DNA of 64,000 nucleotides from Cohaesibacter sp. ES.047 (GCF_900215505.1 NZ_LT907844.1:4542001-4606000); one strand, 5' to 3'. Positions 19,963 to 28,686 are shown, counted from the first letter of the stretch. Notes: generated from the letters alone by a model not told the origin. Made by a program: numbers and translations.

Positions 19963-21330
19963 TCAGTTATAGCCCGACAGGCGTCCAGAACCGCTGAGCG
20001 TGATCAGACGTCCACCAACCGCAATCGGTGCAATATAGACGGGATCATTGATATCCCGGGTCACGCTGATCTGGCCGGTTTTCGGGTCCACCCCGGCCAA
20101 TTGCCCCTCGCTCGAAGCGAACCACAAACGGCTGCCAGCAAGGATCGGTCCGGCCCAGGTCGATCTTTTCTTCTTCTCTCTAATCGATGGCAACTTGCTT
20201 GACCAGCGAATTTTGCCATTCTTGCGATTGAGGGCAAAGACGCGATCATCCAGATCGATCACGAACATACTGTTGCCGGACACGACGGGAGCATGGCTCG
20301 ACCCGATCGAGCGATCCCACAAGCGATCACCGTCCTTCAACCGCAACGCGGCAGTGTTGCCGCTGACGCTTGAGACATAGGCAACGCCGTCATCGATAAC
20401 AGGCCCACCAGCAATCGAGGAAATACCAGAGACAGCGAACCGGCGCGTGCCCCTGACGACCGTATCGGACCAGATCATTTCGCCGTCATTGAGATTAAGC
20501 GCCACCAGCTCGCCCGACGTTCCGGTGAACAGGACGGTTTTGCCACTGACCGCAGGCGCAGCCGCGCCGACCAGTCCAGTGCCTTCAGGAATGCCATTGA
20601 ATGCCCACAGCTCGGTGCCGTCGGATACACTGACCGCATAGATCGAGTTGGTCGCCGTCACAGCCAAGACCTTGTCGCCCACGACCACAGGAGCCCCGCG
20701 CGCAGGCGCATCAAGCTGGAACGTCCACAAGCGACGGCCCGACCCACCTTCCAAAGCGATCAACTCACTGAAGCCGGTTGCCGCAAACACCCGGGCGCTG
20801 TCCATAGCGACAGCACCACCCGGCGCAATACCCTTTTCATTTTCAGGTCGAACAGAGACCTTCCAGATGCGGCCACCGTTGCTCGCATTGATCAGCGCAA
20901 CCTCACCGTTGGGAGAATAGACCGCAACACGACCACCATAGGATACCGGGCGGGCACCAGCGCGAGCGTTGTCTTCACCACCACGAATGGCAGCTTCGGC
21001 ACTCCACACACGCGAGCCCTGCCCGCTATAGGAAACGTTTGGTGGATTGTTGGTCAGCGGACCACCAACCTGCCCCCAGGAGGTAAAGGCAACCGCCCCA
21101 CCGATGGAAACAGGTGAGGAATCCTCGGATTCGATCGCTTCATCCGTGGCGAACATTGACTGGCGCTCACCGGGAAGGATCACTTCCTTCTCCTTGAACG
21201 GGTTCACACTGTCAGCAACGTCGGTAACACTCGCACAGCCCGCCAACAGTCCAGCAACAATCAGGGTTGCCACAGACAGGGAAGCAAAAGAGCGACCGGC
21301 TCCTTTATAAAGAGCGCGCATTTGCGTCAT
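19963..21330 (-). CDS. bamB: BamB-like outer membrane assembly lipoprotein (PQQ beta-propeller)
   Basis: A 455-residue lipoprotein. The N-terminus has a signal sequence with a lipobox (LIVAGLLAGC, Cys at about residue 32). The rest is built of PQQ-like propeller blades, seen as recurring patterns such as GGRIWKVSVRPE, SGRRLWTFQLDA, DGTELWAFNGIP, DGEMIWSDTVV, DGDRLWDRSI and NGKIRWSSKL. BamB is a subunit of the BAM complex that inserts beta-barrel proteins in the outer membrane. Its ATG shares one base with the yfgM stop (TAATG), so translation is coupled. Context with der supports the assignment. Confidence 0.9.
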   Translation of the reverse strand: MTQMRALYKGAGRSFASLSVATLIVAGLLAGCASVTDVADSVNPFKEKEVILPGERQSMFATDEAIESEDSSPVSIGGAVAFTSWGQVGGPLTNNPPNVSYSGQGSRVWSAEAAIRGGEDNARAGARPVSYGGRVAVYSPNGEVALINASNGGRIWKVSVRPENEKGIAPGGAVAMDSARVFAATGFSELIALEGGSGRRLWTFQLDAPARGAPVVVGDKVLAVTATNSIYAVSVSDGTELWAFNGIPEGTGLVGAAAPAVSGKTVLFTGTSGELVALNLNDGEMIWSDTVVRGTRRFAVSGISSIAGGPVIDDGVAYVSSVSGNTAALRLKDGDRLWDRSIGSSHAPVVSGNSMFVIDLDDRVFALNRKNGKIRWSSKLPSIREKKKRSTWAGPILAGSRLWFASSEGQLAGVDPKTGQISVTRDINDPVYIAPIAVGGRLITLSGSGRLSGYN

Positions 21331-22007
21331 TAACTCGTCTCCTTGGCCTGCGGTGCGATCTTGGACCGCAGGAAGCCAGTGTAGATTTCCGCGCGCTGGC
21401 GCATCTGGGACGGGGTTTCCGCATCCGCCGCGATCCGCTCGGCAATGGGAAGCGCCTTGTCAAACGCCCCTTGTTCGATATGGGCGAGCATAACCAGCTC
21501 ACGGGCACTGTGACGATAGGCATTGTTGTCCATCAGCCCCGAGAGCTGAACGATCACCTCATCCGCCTTGCCCTGATCGAGCAGCAACATGTTGGCACGA
21601 ATGCGCGCCAGATCCTGAATCACGGACTGAACGTCGGCATCGGAGGCAACCGAATTATAGATGGAAATCGCTTCGTCGACGTCCCCCGTCGAAGCCTTTT
21701 CGGCTGCGATGCGCATTTCAGCAAGCATCGGATATCCGCCACTTCCATCAGCCGCGAGCGCTTCCAGCGCCTCAACGGCCTTTGCCTGCTCGCCTGCCTC
21801 CGACAAATCCAGAGCAGCAACAAGAGCATCCCCGGACTGGGCCGCCTGCGTTTGGCGCCAATAGTCATAGCCTTTGGACGCGGCGGTCCCAACAACGATC
21901 AGAAGGGCAAAGCCGATGACGAAGGGGCCAAACCTGTCCCACAACTTCCGGATTTGCTCATTGCGGATCTCTTCATCGACCTCGCGAATAAAATCGGACT
22001 CTGACAT
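21330..22007 (-). CDS. yfgM: YfgM-like tetratricopeptide membrane protein
   Basis: A 225-residue protein with one membrane helix (FVIGFALLIVVGTAASKGYDYW, residues 29-50) after a short acidic/basic cytoplasmic segment (DFIREVDEEIRNEQIRKLW), then helical TPR-like repeats to the end. This is the architecture of YfgM (TPR_21), an inner-membrane chaperone-like protein of the Sec/periplasmic network in E. coli. Position directly before bamB and der, as in enterobacteria, supports the name. The region upstream (22008-22386) is gene-free and must carry the operon promoter. Confidence 0.85.
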   Translation of the reverse strand: MSESDFIREVDEEIRNEQIRKLWDRFGPFVIGFALLIVVGTAASKGYDYWRQTQAAQSGDALVAALDLSEAGEQAKAVEALEALAADGSGGYPMLAEMRIAAEKASTGDVDEAISIYNSVASDADVQSVIQDLARIRANMLLLDQGKADEVIVQLSGLMDNNAYRHSARELVMLAHIEQGAFDKALPIAERIAADAETPSQMRQRAEIYTGFLRSKIAPQAKETS

Positions 22008-22386
22008 TCTTCCTCACTTGTCGTGGCCGCGACGCACGGGTCGCATCTCACACTACTCTTAATCGTTGAAACAGGACTGGCTGTCCCGTATCTGATCGTT
22101 TCTGCTTCGTCGCCCGGCTCACAGCGGGCGTCAAGGCCAATTCCGTTGCCGGACATTAGCGGCTCAGATCGCAGGACGCAATCACCCCAAGCCCTTTCAG
22201 CGGTCGATCGCGCCGGTTTATGACAGACAAATGCACACTTGTGCACCCTAGTGCCGCATGAAACACCGCGCACACCCCAGCACCTTGGCAGACAGTCCGC
22301 CGGTCACGTCTATGTCCGAAGCCATTGTGGCAGCATTTGGATCAGCTTAACGCACTCAGCCGCTTTTATCAGTCAAGACACAGAAA
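22008..22386. other. Intergenic region upstream of yfgM
   Basis: About 380 bases between two minus-strand genes. It contains a 14-base inverted repeat TGCACA-CT-TGTGCA at 22232-22245, a possible operator. The open frames inside (for example 21899-22273 minus, 22023-22223 plus) have no recognisable products. No convincing terminator for the NnrU gene is seen in it. Confidence 0.45.
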
Positions 22387-23040
22387 TCAGCCCAGTGGCG
22401 CAACATCAAACAGCCATTCGTGAAGCCAGAAGACCATGGCCACATAGAAGACAAGACCGAGCACAACGGCGAGAATGTCATATTTCACTTGCCCTTGCGG
22501 TATAACCACAAGACCAGCCCGAATGCGCCGCTTGAGCGAGATGCGATAGGAGACGGCAAACAACAGGAAGAAGACAAACAGCATCACATCTGCAACCGAC
22601 CCGTTTGCGATCAGATGCGCCAGCGCCCAGATCTTGATTGCAACGGAAAAAGGCGACGTCAGCCATTGCTTCAACTTGCCCGCAAACGGAGCCGCAAATC
22701 CGATGATACAGGCGAACAGCATCAGAGTTGCCGCAAGGTGACGCGTCCAGATCGGCGGATACCACAGCATGATCTCGTTGCGGCTATCGAAATAGCCCTT
22801 CAAGATAAGAGCGATGGAGACCAGCGCAACCACCCCATGCAGCATGCGATAGCCCATCAGCCCCAACCGGGAGGTCAGCTTTTCCTTGGTTTCAGGCGAT
22901 TGCGGAATGAGGTGAATGGCCAGGAAGAGCACGAAGCCAAGAATCATGAACAGCATGAGGATGATCCAGTCAAATGAGAAGACAGTCTGTAAGGCTCGCA
23001 CGCAAGCAACACCGCGTGTCTGGTCATCACCGGAAGACAT
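22387..23040 (-). CDS. NnrU family membrane protein (copy 1)
   Basis: A 217-residue polytopic membrane protein of the NnrU family, related to isoprenylcysteine methyltransferase-like and 15-cis-zeta-carotene isomerase proteins. The core starts at MILGFVLFLAIHLIPQSPETK and includes YRMLHGVVALVSIALILKG, WTRHLAATLMLFACI and WALAHLIANGSVADVMLF, with the family's conserved His residues. The first 30 residues are not typical, so translation may start at an internal ATG near 22957. NnrU is linked to denitrification in some species, but most homologues have no known role. A second member is at 39595-40155. Confidence 0.8.
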   Translation of the reverse strand: MSSGDDQTRGVACVRALQTVFSFDWIILMLFMILGFVLFLAIHLIPQSPETKEKLTSRLGLMGYRMLHGVVALVSIALILKGYFDSRNEIMLWYPPIWTRHLAATLMLFACIIGFAAPFAGKLKQWLTSPFSVAIKIWALAHLIANGSVADVMLFVFFLLFAVSYRISLKRRIRAGLVVIPQGQVKYDILAVVLGLVFYVAMVFWLHEWLFDVAPLG

Positions 23041-23410
23041 CCGTCAGGTCACAGCGAGCCGTAAAAAGCGATAGCGGCTGAGCCGGTCAGAGTCAATTGT
23101 TGAGCACCAAGCTCCAAATATTTGACTTGCCCGTTTCCGCGGCTCAGCGCATTGCCCAAGAAAAAATGACACCCCCTCGAAACTTGAGGTTGCACGGGGC
23201 CAAACATCAGCATTTTTCATACAGACCGTGGCAAATCGCCTACATCCAGCGATTTCAGCACAAAATGTTATTGACGACACCCGTGGCTTCGCCCACCCTG
23301 AAGATCTGCAAAGATAAGTAGACTATCGATCCCGTCCGCAACCCTAGAGTTTCGGCAAAAGAGCGCTCTGACCAATGAGTTCTCAGGCCAATGTACGGAA
23401 AGAAACAGTC
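23041..23410. other. Intergenic region between divergent NnrU and DksA-like genes
   Basis: About 370 bases. No supported gene; the frames at 23044-23321 are not convincing. An in-frame ATG for the DksA-like gene occurs at 23375 as an alternative start. Both divergent promoters must lie here. Confidence 0.45.
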
Positions 23411-23767
23411 ATGCCTATTTCTCTGAAAGACGCCATGCAGCTTCTGGAAGGCAAACGCATTGAAGTCAGCGTCCTGAGCGAGACGACAAAGCAAGCACGC
23501 GCGGTTGTCGAGCTGGACCAACCGAGTGTCGGTCGCCTGTCCCGAATGGATGCGCTACAGAGTCAGGCCATGGCTCAGGAGGTTGAGCGCCGCCGGGAGC
23601 TGGAATTGCTGCGCATCGAACAGGCGGTCAAGCGGCTGGAAAGCGGCGACTTCGGCTACTGCATCGAATGCGACGCCGAGATACCGCTCAAGCGACTAGA
23701 AATAGACCCCACAGCAACGCACTGTGTAAAATGTGCAGAGGCTGAGGAAAAGCGGAAGAAAAACTGA
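23411..23767 (+). CDS. TraR/DksA family zinc-finger transcription factor
   Basis: A 118-residue protein with the DksA-type four-cysteine finger: C84-x2-C87 (YCIECDAEIPLKRLE) and C105-x2-C108 (THCVKCAEA). A helical segment (SRMDALQSQAMAQEVERRRELELLRIEQAVKRLESGDFG) forms the coiled-coil half and carries an acidic D47 near the tip. Such proteins bind the secondary channel of RNA polymerase and modulate initiation, in some cases with ppGpp. It is shorter than E. coli DksA, like the small DksA relatives of alphaproteobacteria. The ATG at 23411 has GGAAAGAA upstream and is preferred to the one at 23375. Confidence 0.85.
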   Translation: MPISLKDAMQLLEGKRIEVSVLSETTKQARAVVELDQPSVGRLSRMDALQSQAMAQEVERRRELELLRIEQAVKRLESGDFGYCIECDAEIPLKRLEIDPTATHCVKCAEAEEKRKKN

Positions 23768-23787
23768 ATAATATCCCCGCTATTCAA

Positions 23788-23897
23788 GTTGAAACGCAGT
23801 CCCTACTCCGATTGAACCACTCAACGGGCAGAATCTTTCCGTTGAAACGCGTTTTTTATTGCCAAACCCACAAATTCTGGCGTTTCATATAAAACGC
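23788..23897. repeat. Cluster of GAAACGC-type motifs upstream of the L,D-transpeptidase
   Basis: GTTGAAACGC occurs exactly at 23788-23797 and again at 23841-23850. AAACGCGTTT at 23845-23854 is a perfect palindrome. GCGTTT-CATATA-AAACGC at 23880-23897 is an inverted repeat of the same core. Four copies of (G/A)AAACGC in 110 bases, between the DksA-like gene and the transpeptidase, look like a multi-site operator. The regulator is unknown. Confidence 0.5.
23821..23857 (+). terminator. Possible terminator after the DksA-like gene
   Basis: TCAACGG, 11-base loop, CCGTTGA, then AACGCGTTTTTT. The T-run starts six bases after the stem, which weakens the call, and the right half overlaps the GAAACGC motif cluster. 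Confidence 0.45.
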
Positions 23898-23969
23898 ATT
23901 TCAAGAGAATAATAATTCGCCTAGCGACATCAGTCATTTGTCTCATCCAGTGGTTCGGGAGTTCTAAAC

Positions 23970-24446
23970 ATGTTTCACACATTCGCTTCGACTAGCCCCC
24001 AATGCTTTCTGCATACAAAAGCCCGCGTCCTTGTCACGCTGTTGGCGTTGGTCCTGCTTGGTCCGATGACAACCACAGCGTCCGCAGGTCGCGTTGGCGT
24101 CAAGATTGACCTGAGCAGTCAGAAAATGTACGTGACAGTCAACGGCTTTCGCCGTCACACATGGCCGGTCTCGACTGCCCGGCGCGGCTATCGCACCCCC
24201 ATAGGCAGCTTCAGACCAACCCGCATGCATGCCAAGTATTTCTCCAAGAAATACCATGGCTCCCCCATGCCACACTCGATTTTTTTCCGCGGCGGCTATG
24301 CCATTCACGGCACCGGTGCCATCAAGAATCTCGGCCGACCCGCATCCCATGGCTGCGTCCGCCTGCATCCAACCAATGCGCGCAAGCTCTTCGCACTGGT
24401 CAAAAAGAACGGCCCCGCCAACACCCACATCAGCATTCGGCGATGA
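23970..24446 (+). CDS. L,D-transpeptidase (YkuD domain)
   Basis: A 158-residue exported enzyme. A signal peptide (ARVLVTLLALVLLGPMTTTASA) ends near residue 39, and the rest is one YkuD domain with the catalytic signature IHGTGAIKNLGRPASHGCVRL: His113 and nucleophile Cys129. Substrate-side features RTPIGSFRP and GSPMPHSIFF also fit. Such enzymes make 3-3 cross-links or attach proteins to peptidoglycan in the periplasm. The start ATG is preceded by GGGAG. Being a minimal domain it may belong to the small ErfK/YbiS-like group. The upstream GAAACGC motif cluster suggests dedicated regulation. Confidence 0.9.
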   Translation: MFHTFASTSPQCFLHTKARVLVTLLALVLLGPMTTTASAGRVGVKIDLSSQKMYVTVNGFRRHTWPVSTARRGYRTPIGSFRPTRMHAKYFSKKYHGSPMPHSIFFRGGYAIHGTGAIKNLGRPASHGCVRLHPTNARKLFALVKKNGPANTHISIRR

Positions 24447-24447
24447 C

Positions 24448-24482
24448 AAAAAGCAGGCTGCCTGCGTCTCTGGTCAGCCTGC
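24448..24482 (-). terminator. Minus-strand terminator just past the L,D-transpeptidase stop
   Basis: On the minus strand GCAGGCTG, 14-base loop, CAGCCTGC and then TTTTTGTC. It could end transcription coming from the TfoX-like gene, about 300 bases to the right, which would run antisense through the small RNA at 24600-24716. Confidence 0.65.
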
Positions 24483-24599
24483 AGGGTCACGAAAAACATG
24501 CAAAAAATGCGCAAAACTGGGCTTTTATCTGAAAATTGAGGGATTTACAGAACCCAAATTAGGGAAAACTAACTATTTATTATCAAAAAATTAAATATA

Positions 24600-24716
24600 T
24601 ACAGGATATTCTAATTTCGTCTCAATATGACACCTTCTCCTCCCTCGGTGTCAGACCTCCCAAGAGACGACACTAGGCGCGGCCCGTTCCTCCTACCACG
24701 GGTTCGCGCTTTTCTT
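24600..24716 (+). ncRNA. Candidate trans-acting small RNA with anti-Shine-Dalgarno loops (ar14/cuckoo RNA-like)
   Basis: Two consecutive hairpins are seen. The first has stem GACACC/GGTGTC (24629-24652) and a 12-base loop TTCTCCTCCCTC. The second has stem GCGCG-G-CCCGT / ACGGG-TT-CGCGC (24677-24709), loop TCCTCCTACC, and is followed by TTTTCTTTTTC as a terminator. A third CCTCCC (24656-24661) lies single-stranded between them. Thus each loop exposes a UCCUCC sequence complementary to ribosome-binding sites. This is the hallmark of the alphaproteobacterial ar14/cuckoo RNA class with CCUCCUCCC loops. An AT-rich stretch (24560-24612) precedes it as possible promoter. The 5' end is estimated. No open frame covers it. 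Confidence 0.7.
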
Positions 24717-24779
24717 TTTCCCAAAATTGCCACAACAAGTCTAAAACCAAGCGCAAACCGGAGCGCCTGAGAGCATCGA

Positions 24780-25145
24780 CTATGCCTTGCTTTTTGGCGG
24801 CAATGCGCCGACGAAGCTGACAGACAGGCTCAGCAGATCAGTAAGCACGGCATCGGGGCATTCCTCTGCAGCGATCTGAACAAAGCCGTTCATGCGCCGC
24901 TGGCCGTTGATCATGTGCGAGACATTGGGAACAGCGAGCGCTTCAGTTACATTGTCCTTGCCCACTCGAAACATGAATAATGGCACCCCCGCCCGCTCGC
25001 GGCCGGCCCGTTCGTTGAAAACGCCGCCGATCATGTTGCCGGAGAGTAGAAAGCAGAGCCCGCCCATCATTTTGACTTCCCTGACATCGGGCAGTCCAGT
25101 GAGCCCGTCGCGCATCCGCTCGGCTACCTCTTCATCATAAGCCAT
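24780..25145 (-). CDS. TfoX/Sxy family N-terminal domain protein
   Basis: A 121-residue protein matching the TfoX N-terminal domain: VAERMRDGLTGLPDVREVKMMGGLCFLLSGNMIGGVF and the later GQRRMNGFVQIAAEE. The C-terminal TfoX domain found in competence regulators is absent, as in many alphaproteobacterial homologues, so a role in DNA uptake should not be assumed. Its start ATG faces a short gap and the DUF2000 gene lies upstream on the same strand, 113 bases away. Confidence 0.85.
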   Translation of the reverse strand: MAYDEEVAERMRDGLTGLPDVREVKMMGGLCFLLSGNMIGGVFNERAGRERAGVPLFMFRVGKDNVTEALAVPNVSHMINGQRRMNGFVQIAAEECPDAVLTDLLSLSVSFVGALPPKSKA

Positions 25146-25258
25146 GAAGCCCCCTCAAAAAAATCTCGTTGAGGAAACGATATCACGAAGAAAAAAGGAG
25201 AGGAAATAGCACAATCAGGCTCACCGGGCTGACACGCGACCAAGCGAACAAGAAAAAC

Positions 25259-25681
25259 TCAGCGCAGCAACTTGAGTGAACCGGTCAGGGACTTCACCCA
25301 TTTGGCAGGCCCTGCAAGACCCACCCCATCAATTACCTCTTCCGACAGATCCTTTTGAGGCAGGCTCGCCTCGTAATCCTCATAGGCATGGAGCGTACGC
25401 GCAAAAGCAGGAAACGGCACAACGGCGCGGTCGTCCGGGCGCTCCAGCGCTTTCAGCATAAGGGCCCGGATCGCCTCGCCATCGGCCTGCAGGATCGGCA
25501 CCGGTACGCGCGAGCTGACATCAATTTCGCGCCCCTCGATATCGACGAGGGTTCTGGCCCCCAGATCCTGAACACGCGCACCAAGCCCGATGGCAATGGC
25601 ACCAGCCGTATTGGCCATAAGCCCGACGGGCAACTGCGGGTTCACGATGATGGCTGTGCGGATCTCACTGATTTTTGACAT
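25259..25681 (-). CDS. DUF2000 family protein
   Basis: A 140-residue protein beginning ISEIRTAIIVNPQLPVGLMANTAGAIAIGLGAR, the recognisable DUF2000 start, followed by PVPILQADGEAIRALMLKA. The ATG at 25681 has AAAGGAA about eight bases upstream; the longer frame to 25723 lacks that support. Structures of the family resemble peptidyl-tRNA hydrolase II-like folds, but function is unknown. It is divergent from the Lrp-type gene with an operator-like palindrome between them, so the regulator probably controls it. Confidence 0.82.
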   Translation of the reverse strand: MSKISEIRTAIIVNPQLPVGLMANTAGAIAIGLGARVQDLGARTLVDIEGREIDVSSRVPVPILQADGEAIRALMLKALERPDDRAVVPFPAFARTLHAYEDYEASLPQKDLSEEVIDGVGLAGPAKWVKSLTGSLKLLR

Positions 25682-25758
25682 GGCAAATTCCTTTCGTTGA
25701 AAGGACCGTATCGCCAAGCCCATGGAATCTCCTGTTTCTGATTGCGAAAATCACATGT

Positions 25759-25781
25759 AATTTGGTAGGGTCTACCTAATT
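25759..25781. promoter_or_regulatory. Probable operator of the Lrp-type regulator
   Basis: AATTTGGTAG-GGT-CTACCTAATT is a 23-base inverted repeat with one mismatch. A further half-site CAGGTAGA lies at 25793-25800, one turn or so closer to the regulator. The palindrome is in the 125-base gap between the divergent DUF2000 and Lrp-type genes, as usual for Lrp/AsnC self-regulated pairs. Confidence 0.65.
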
Positions 25782-25806
25782 TTCGATTATATCAGGTAGA
25801 TTCCCC

Positions 25807-26271
25807 ATGAAACTGGACCCCATTGACCGCCGCATCCTGAACAACCTGCAGACTGAGGGAAGACTGACCAATCAGGCCCTGTCCGAACAGGTGGGTCTAT
25901 CCACCACCCCTTGCTGGCGAAAGGTGCGCCAGCTCGAAGAGAGCGGCGTCATCGAAGGCTACTCGGCGCGCCTCAACCGGCGAGCGGTTGGACTTGGCGT
26001 GCTCGCCTTCATCCGCGTCAAAATCGACAGCCATGACAGAGAAGAATCAGAACAATTTGCCGAGCAGGTCCAGACGCTGAAAATGGTCATCGCTTGCTAC
26101 AGCCTTGCGGGCGACGCGGACTTCCTCTTGCAGGTCGTCGCCAAAGATCTTGATGATTATGCCGATTTTGCCATGAACGAAATTCGCCGCCTCCCCCGCA
26201 TCAAGGAGATGCAAACGACGATGGTCCTCAAGGAAATCAAACCGTTCAGCGGCTATCCGCTGGAGGCATGA
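25807..26271 (+). CDS. Lrp/AsnC family transcriptional regulator
   Basis: A 154-residue regulator. The N-terminal helix-turn-helix is LDPIDRRILNNLQTEGRLTNQALSEQVGLSTTPCWRKVRQLEESGVIEGYSARLN, and the C-terminal RAM (AsnC effector) domain follows with VVAKDLDDYADFAMNEIRRLPRIKEMQTTMVLKEIK. Such proteins bind amino acids and act as octamers. Divergence from DUF2000 with a palindrome between them suggests local control. It ends nine bases before the end of the isochorismatase gene on the other strand. Confidence 0.92.
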   Translation: MKLDPIDRRILNNLQTEGRLTNQALSEQVGLSTTPCWRKVRQLEESGVIEGYSARLNRRAVGLGVLAFIRVKIDSHDREESEQFAEQVQTLKMVIACYSLAGDADFLLQVVAKDLDDYADFAMNEIRRLPRIKEMQTTMVLKEIKPFSGYPLEA

Positions 26272-26280
26272 CGCCAGATG

Positions 26281-26847
26281 CTAAAGCAAAGAAAGAAGCC
26301 GGGATGACGGCAGAACCGTGGCAAATTCACCATTAAGGCTGGCCAGTGCGGTCTTGTGAATGAGGTCCGAACTGAGCCTCTCACCATCAAGCCCTACCCT
26401 GTCAAAACAGGCCGTAGCGTCAGACACAAGATAGGTCTCATAGCCGTAATTCCCGGCCATACGCGTGGTGGTCGAGACACAATGATCCGTGGTCAGCCCA
26501 AGGATAACAAGCGTATTGCAGCCCTTGCCATCAAGGATGTCTTTGAGGTCTGTGCCGATGAAGCTGCTGTTGACGGACTTGGTAACGATCGTCTCGCCTT
26601 CAAGCGGCGTGGCCAACGGATGGAACTGAAATCCGGCATTGTCTTGGTGCAGCTTCGAGTTTGGATCGCTTGAGCTATGCCGGACATGGATCACCTCCAG
26701 CCCGGCAACGCGCCACGCATGAATAACTCGGGCGACGACCTCTTCTGCCTGAGGGTTGTTGCGCCCCCCACCCCAATAGGCTTCATCCTGAAACCCCATC
26801 TGCACATCGATGCAAAGGAGAATGGGGGATTTTTCACGCAAACTCAT
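26281..26847 (-). CDS. Isochorismatase-family cysteine hydrolase
   Basis: A 188-residue hydrolase with the family triad in place: Asp14 (LLCIDVQMGFQ), Lys90 (TIVTKSVNSSFIGTDL) and Cys123 (LGLTTDHCVSTTTRMA). Members include nicotinamidase, N-carbamoylsarcosine amidase and biuret hydrolase. The sequence is not close enough by eye to any of these for a substrate call, and the metal-binding histidines of nicotinamidases are not evident. It follows guaA by 26 bases on the same strand and may be co-transcribed with it. Confidence 0.85.
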   Translation of the reverse strand: MSLREKSPILLCIDVQMGFQDEAYWGGGRNNPQAEEVVARVIHAWRVAGLEVIHVRHSSSDPNSKLHQDNAGFQFHPLATPLEGETIVTKSVNSSFIGTDLKDILDGKGCNTLVILGLTTDHCVSTTTRMAGNYGYETYLVSDATACFDRVGLDGERLSSDLIHKTALASLNGEFATVLPSSRLLSLL

Positions 26848-26873
26848 CGCTCACCCTTTGGTGCTGGCAATCC

Positions 26874-28421
26874 TTACTCCCACTCGATGGTTCCGGGAGG
26901 CTTGGAGGTGACATCATAGACCACGCGGTTGATGCCCTTCACCTCATTGATAATGCGCGTTGCCGCCTTGGCGAGAAAATCCATATCGAAGTGATAGAAA
27001 TCCGCGGTCATGCCATCCACCGAAGTAACGGCGCGCAATGCACAAACGAATTCATAGGTCCGCCCATCGCCCATGACACCCACGGTCTGCACCGGCAGCA
27101 GAACGGCAAAAGCCTGCCAGATGGCATCATAGAGGCCAGCCTTGCGGATCTCATCAAGATAGATCGCATCGGCCTGACGCAGAATTTCCAGCTTCTCGCG
27201 GCTGATGCCACCCGGGCAACGAATGGCAAGCCCCGGTCCGGGGAAAGGATGGCGCCCGACAAAACTTGCCGGCAAGCCAAGCTCACGACCAAGAACGCGC
27301 ACTTCGTCCTTGAACAATTCCCGCAGCGGCTCGACCAATTGCATATTCATGCGCTCGGGCAAGCCGCCCACATTGTGGTGCGATTTGATCGTCACTGACG
27401 GGCCACCGGTGAAGGAGACTGATTCGATCACGTCCGGGTAGAGCGTGCCCTGCGCCAGAAAATCAGCACCGCCCAGTTGGTTGGCTTCATCCTCAAACAC
27501 ATCAATAAACAGGCCGCCAATGATCTTGCGCTTGCGTTCCGGATCAGTCTGCCCCTCAAGGGCAGAAATGAAGATCTCGGACGCATCCACATGCACCAGC
27601 GGAATGTTGTAATGCTCACGGAATAGCGTGACGACCTGCTCGCTTTCATTCAGGCGCATCAAACCCGAATCCACATAAATGCAGGTCAGTTGATCGCCAA
27701 TCGCCTCATGGATGAGGACGGCGGTGACGGAAGAATCGACCCCGCCAGACAGGCCGCAAATGACTTTCTTGTCGCCCACCTGATCCTGAATCTTCTTGAT
27801 CGCAGAGGCCCGGAACTGCGCCATCGACCAGTCGCTCTTACAGCCACAGATATTATGCACGAAGTTGGACAGGAGCTTGGCTCCATCGGGCGTGTGCACC
27901 ACTTCAGGATGGAACTGAACCCCATAGAAACGGCGACGTTCATCGGCAATCACAGCGAACGGGGCACCTTCCGAGGTAGCAATAACATCAAAACCGCCCG
28001 GTAAACCTTCGACACGGTCGCCATGGCTCATCCAGACCTGATGTCGGCTGCCAAGCCCCCACACACCGTCGAACAAGGGGCTCTTTTCCTTGATCTCGAT
28101 AAAGGCGCGGCCAAATTCGCGGTGCTCGGAGCTTTCGACCCGACCGCCCAATTGTGTGCACATGGCCTGTTCGCCATAGCAGATGCCAAGCACCGGGATA
28201 CCGGCATGGAACACAGATTGCGGCGCTCTTGGCGATCCCATCTCAGCGGTCGACGCAGGCCCACCGGACAGAATAACGCCATTGGGCTTCATCTCTTCAA
28301 AAGCCTCTTCGGCATTCTGGAAAGGCACGATCTCCGAATAGACCCCAGCCTCTCGGACACGCCGTGCAATCAGCTGCGTGACCTGCGATCCAAAATCGAT
28401 GATGAGAATCTTTTGCGTCAT
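26874..28421 (-). CDS. guaA: GMP synthase (glutamine-hydrolysing)
   Basis: A 515-residue enzyme turning XMP into GMP. The N-terminal glutaminase domain has [20 protein letters not shown] and the nucleophile loop LGICYGEQ (Cys81); the ATP-PPase domain contains [21 protein letters not shown]; the C-terminal dimer domain ends [19 protein letters not shown]-like (here [19 protein letters not shown]), the family terminus. The ATG at 28421 ([11 protein letters not shown]) has GGAAAGAG upstream, so the 17-residue extension of the open frame is unlikely. Together with guaB at 31883 it completes the IMP-to-GMP branch. Confidence 0.96.
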   Translation of the reverse strand: MTQKILIIDFGSQVTQLIARRVREAGVYSEIVPFQNAEEAFEEMKPNGVILSGGPASTAEMGSPRAPQSVFHAGIPVLGICYGEQAMCTQLGGRVESSEHREFGRAFIEIKEKSPLFDGVWGLGSRHQVWMSHGDRVEGLPGGFDVIATSEGAPFAVIADERRRFYGVQFHPEVVHTPDGAKLLSNFVHNICGCKSDWSMAQFRASAIKKIQDQVGDKKVICGLSGGVDSSVTAVLIHEAIGDQLTCIYVDSGLMRLNESEQVVTLFREHYNIPLVHVDASEIFISALEGQTDPERKRKIIGGLFIDVFEDEANQLGGADFLAQGTLYPDVIESVSFTGGPSVTIKSHHNVGGLPERMNMQLVEPLRELFKDEVRVLGRELGLPASFVGRHPFPGPGLAIRCPGGISREKLEILRQADAIYLDEIRKAGLYDAIWQAFAVLLPVQTVGVMGDGRTYEFVCALRAVTSVDGMTADFYHFDMDFLAKAATRIINEVKGINRVVYDVTSKPPGTIEWE

Positions 28422-28686
28422 GCGTCTCTTTCCTGTCTGTATCGGGCCTGCCTGAACCATAAGCCGTATCATGAGACATTCATTCGAACGCCCCGTGCTG
28501 GACTAACTTAACCTCTTACGACCTCACCCAACCAAAGGCAATCATCATTGCCGCCAGCCAGCCGCAGGAAGGAAAAATAACCAACACTTTCCCCATCCGT
28601 CTGGAGCAATGCCCTTCAGTCGGCCGACCGGAAACCAGGTGCGGCTCTTGCGCCAGCCCTCACCACCAGATCCGATTCAACAGGCT

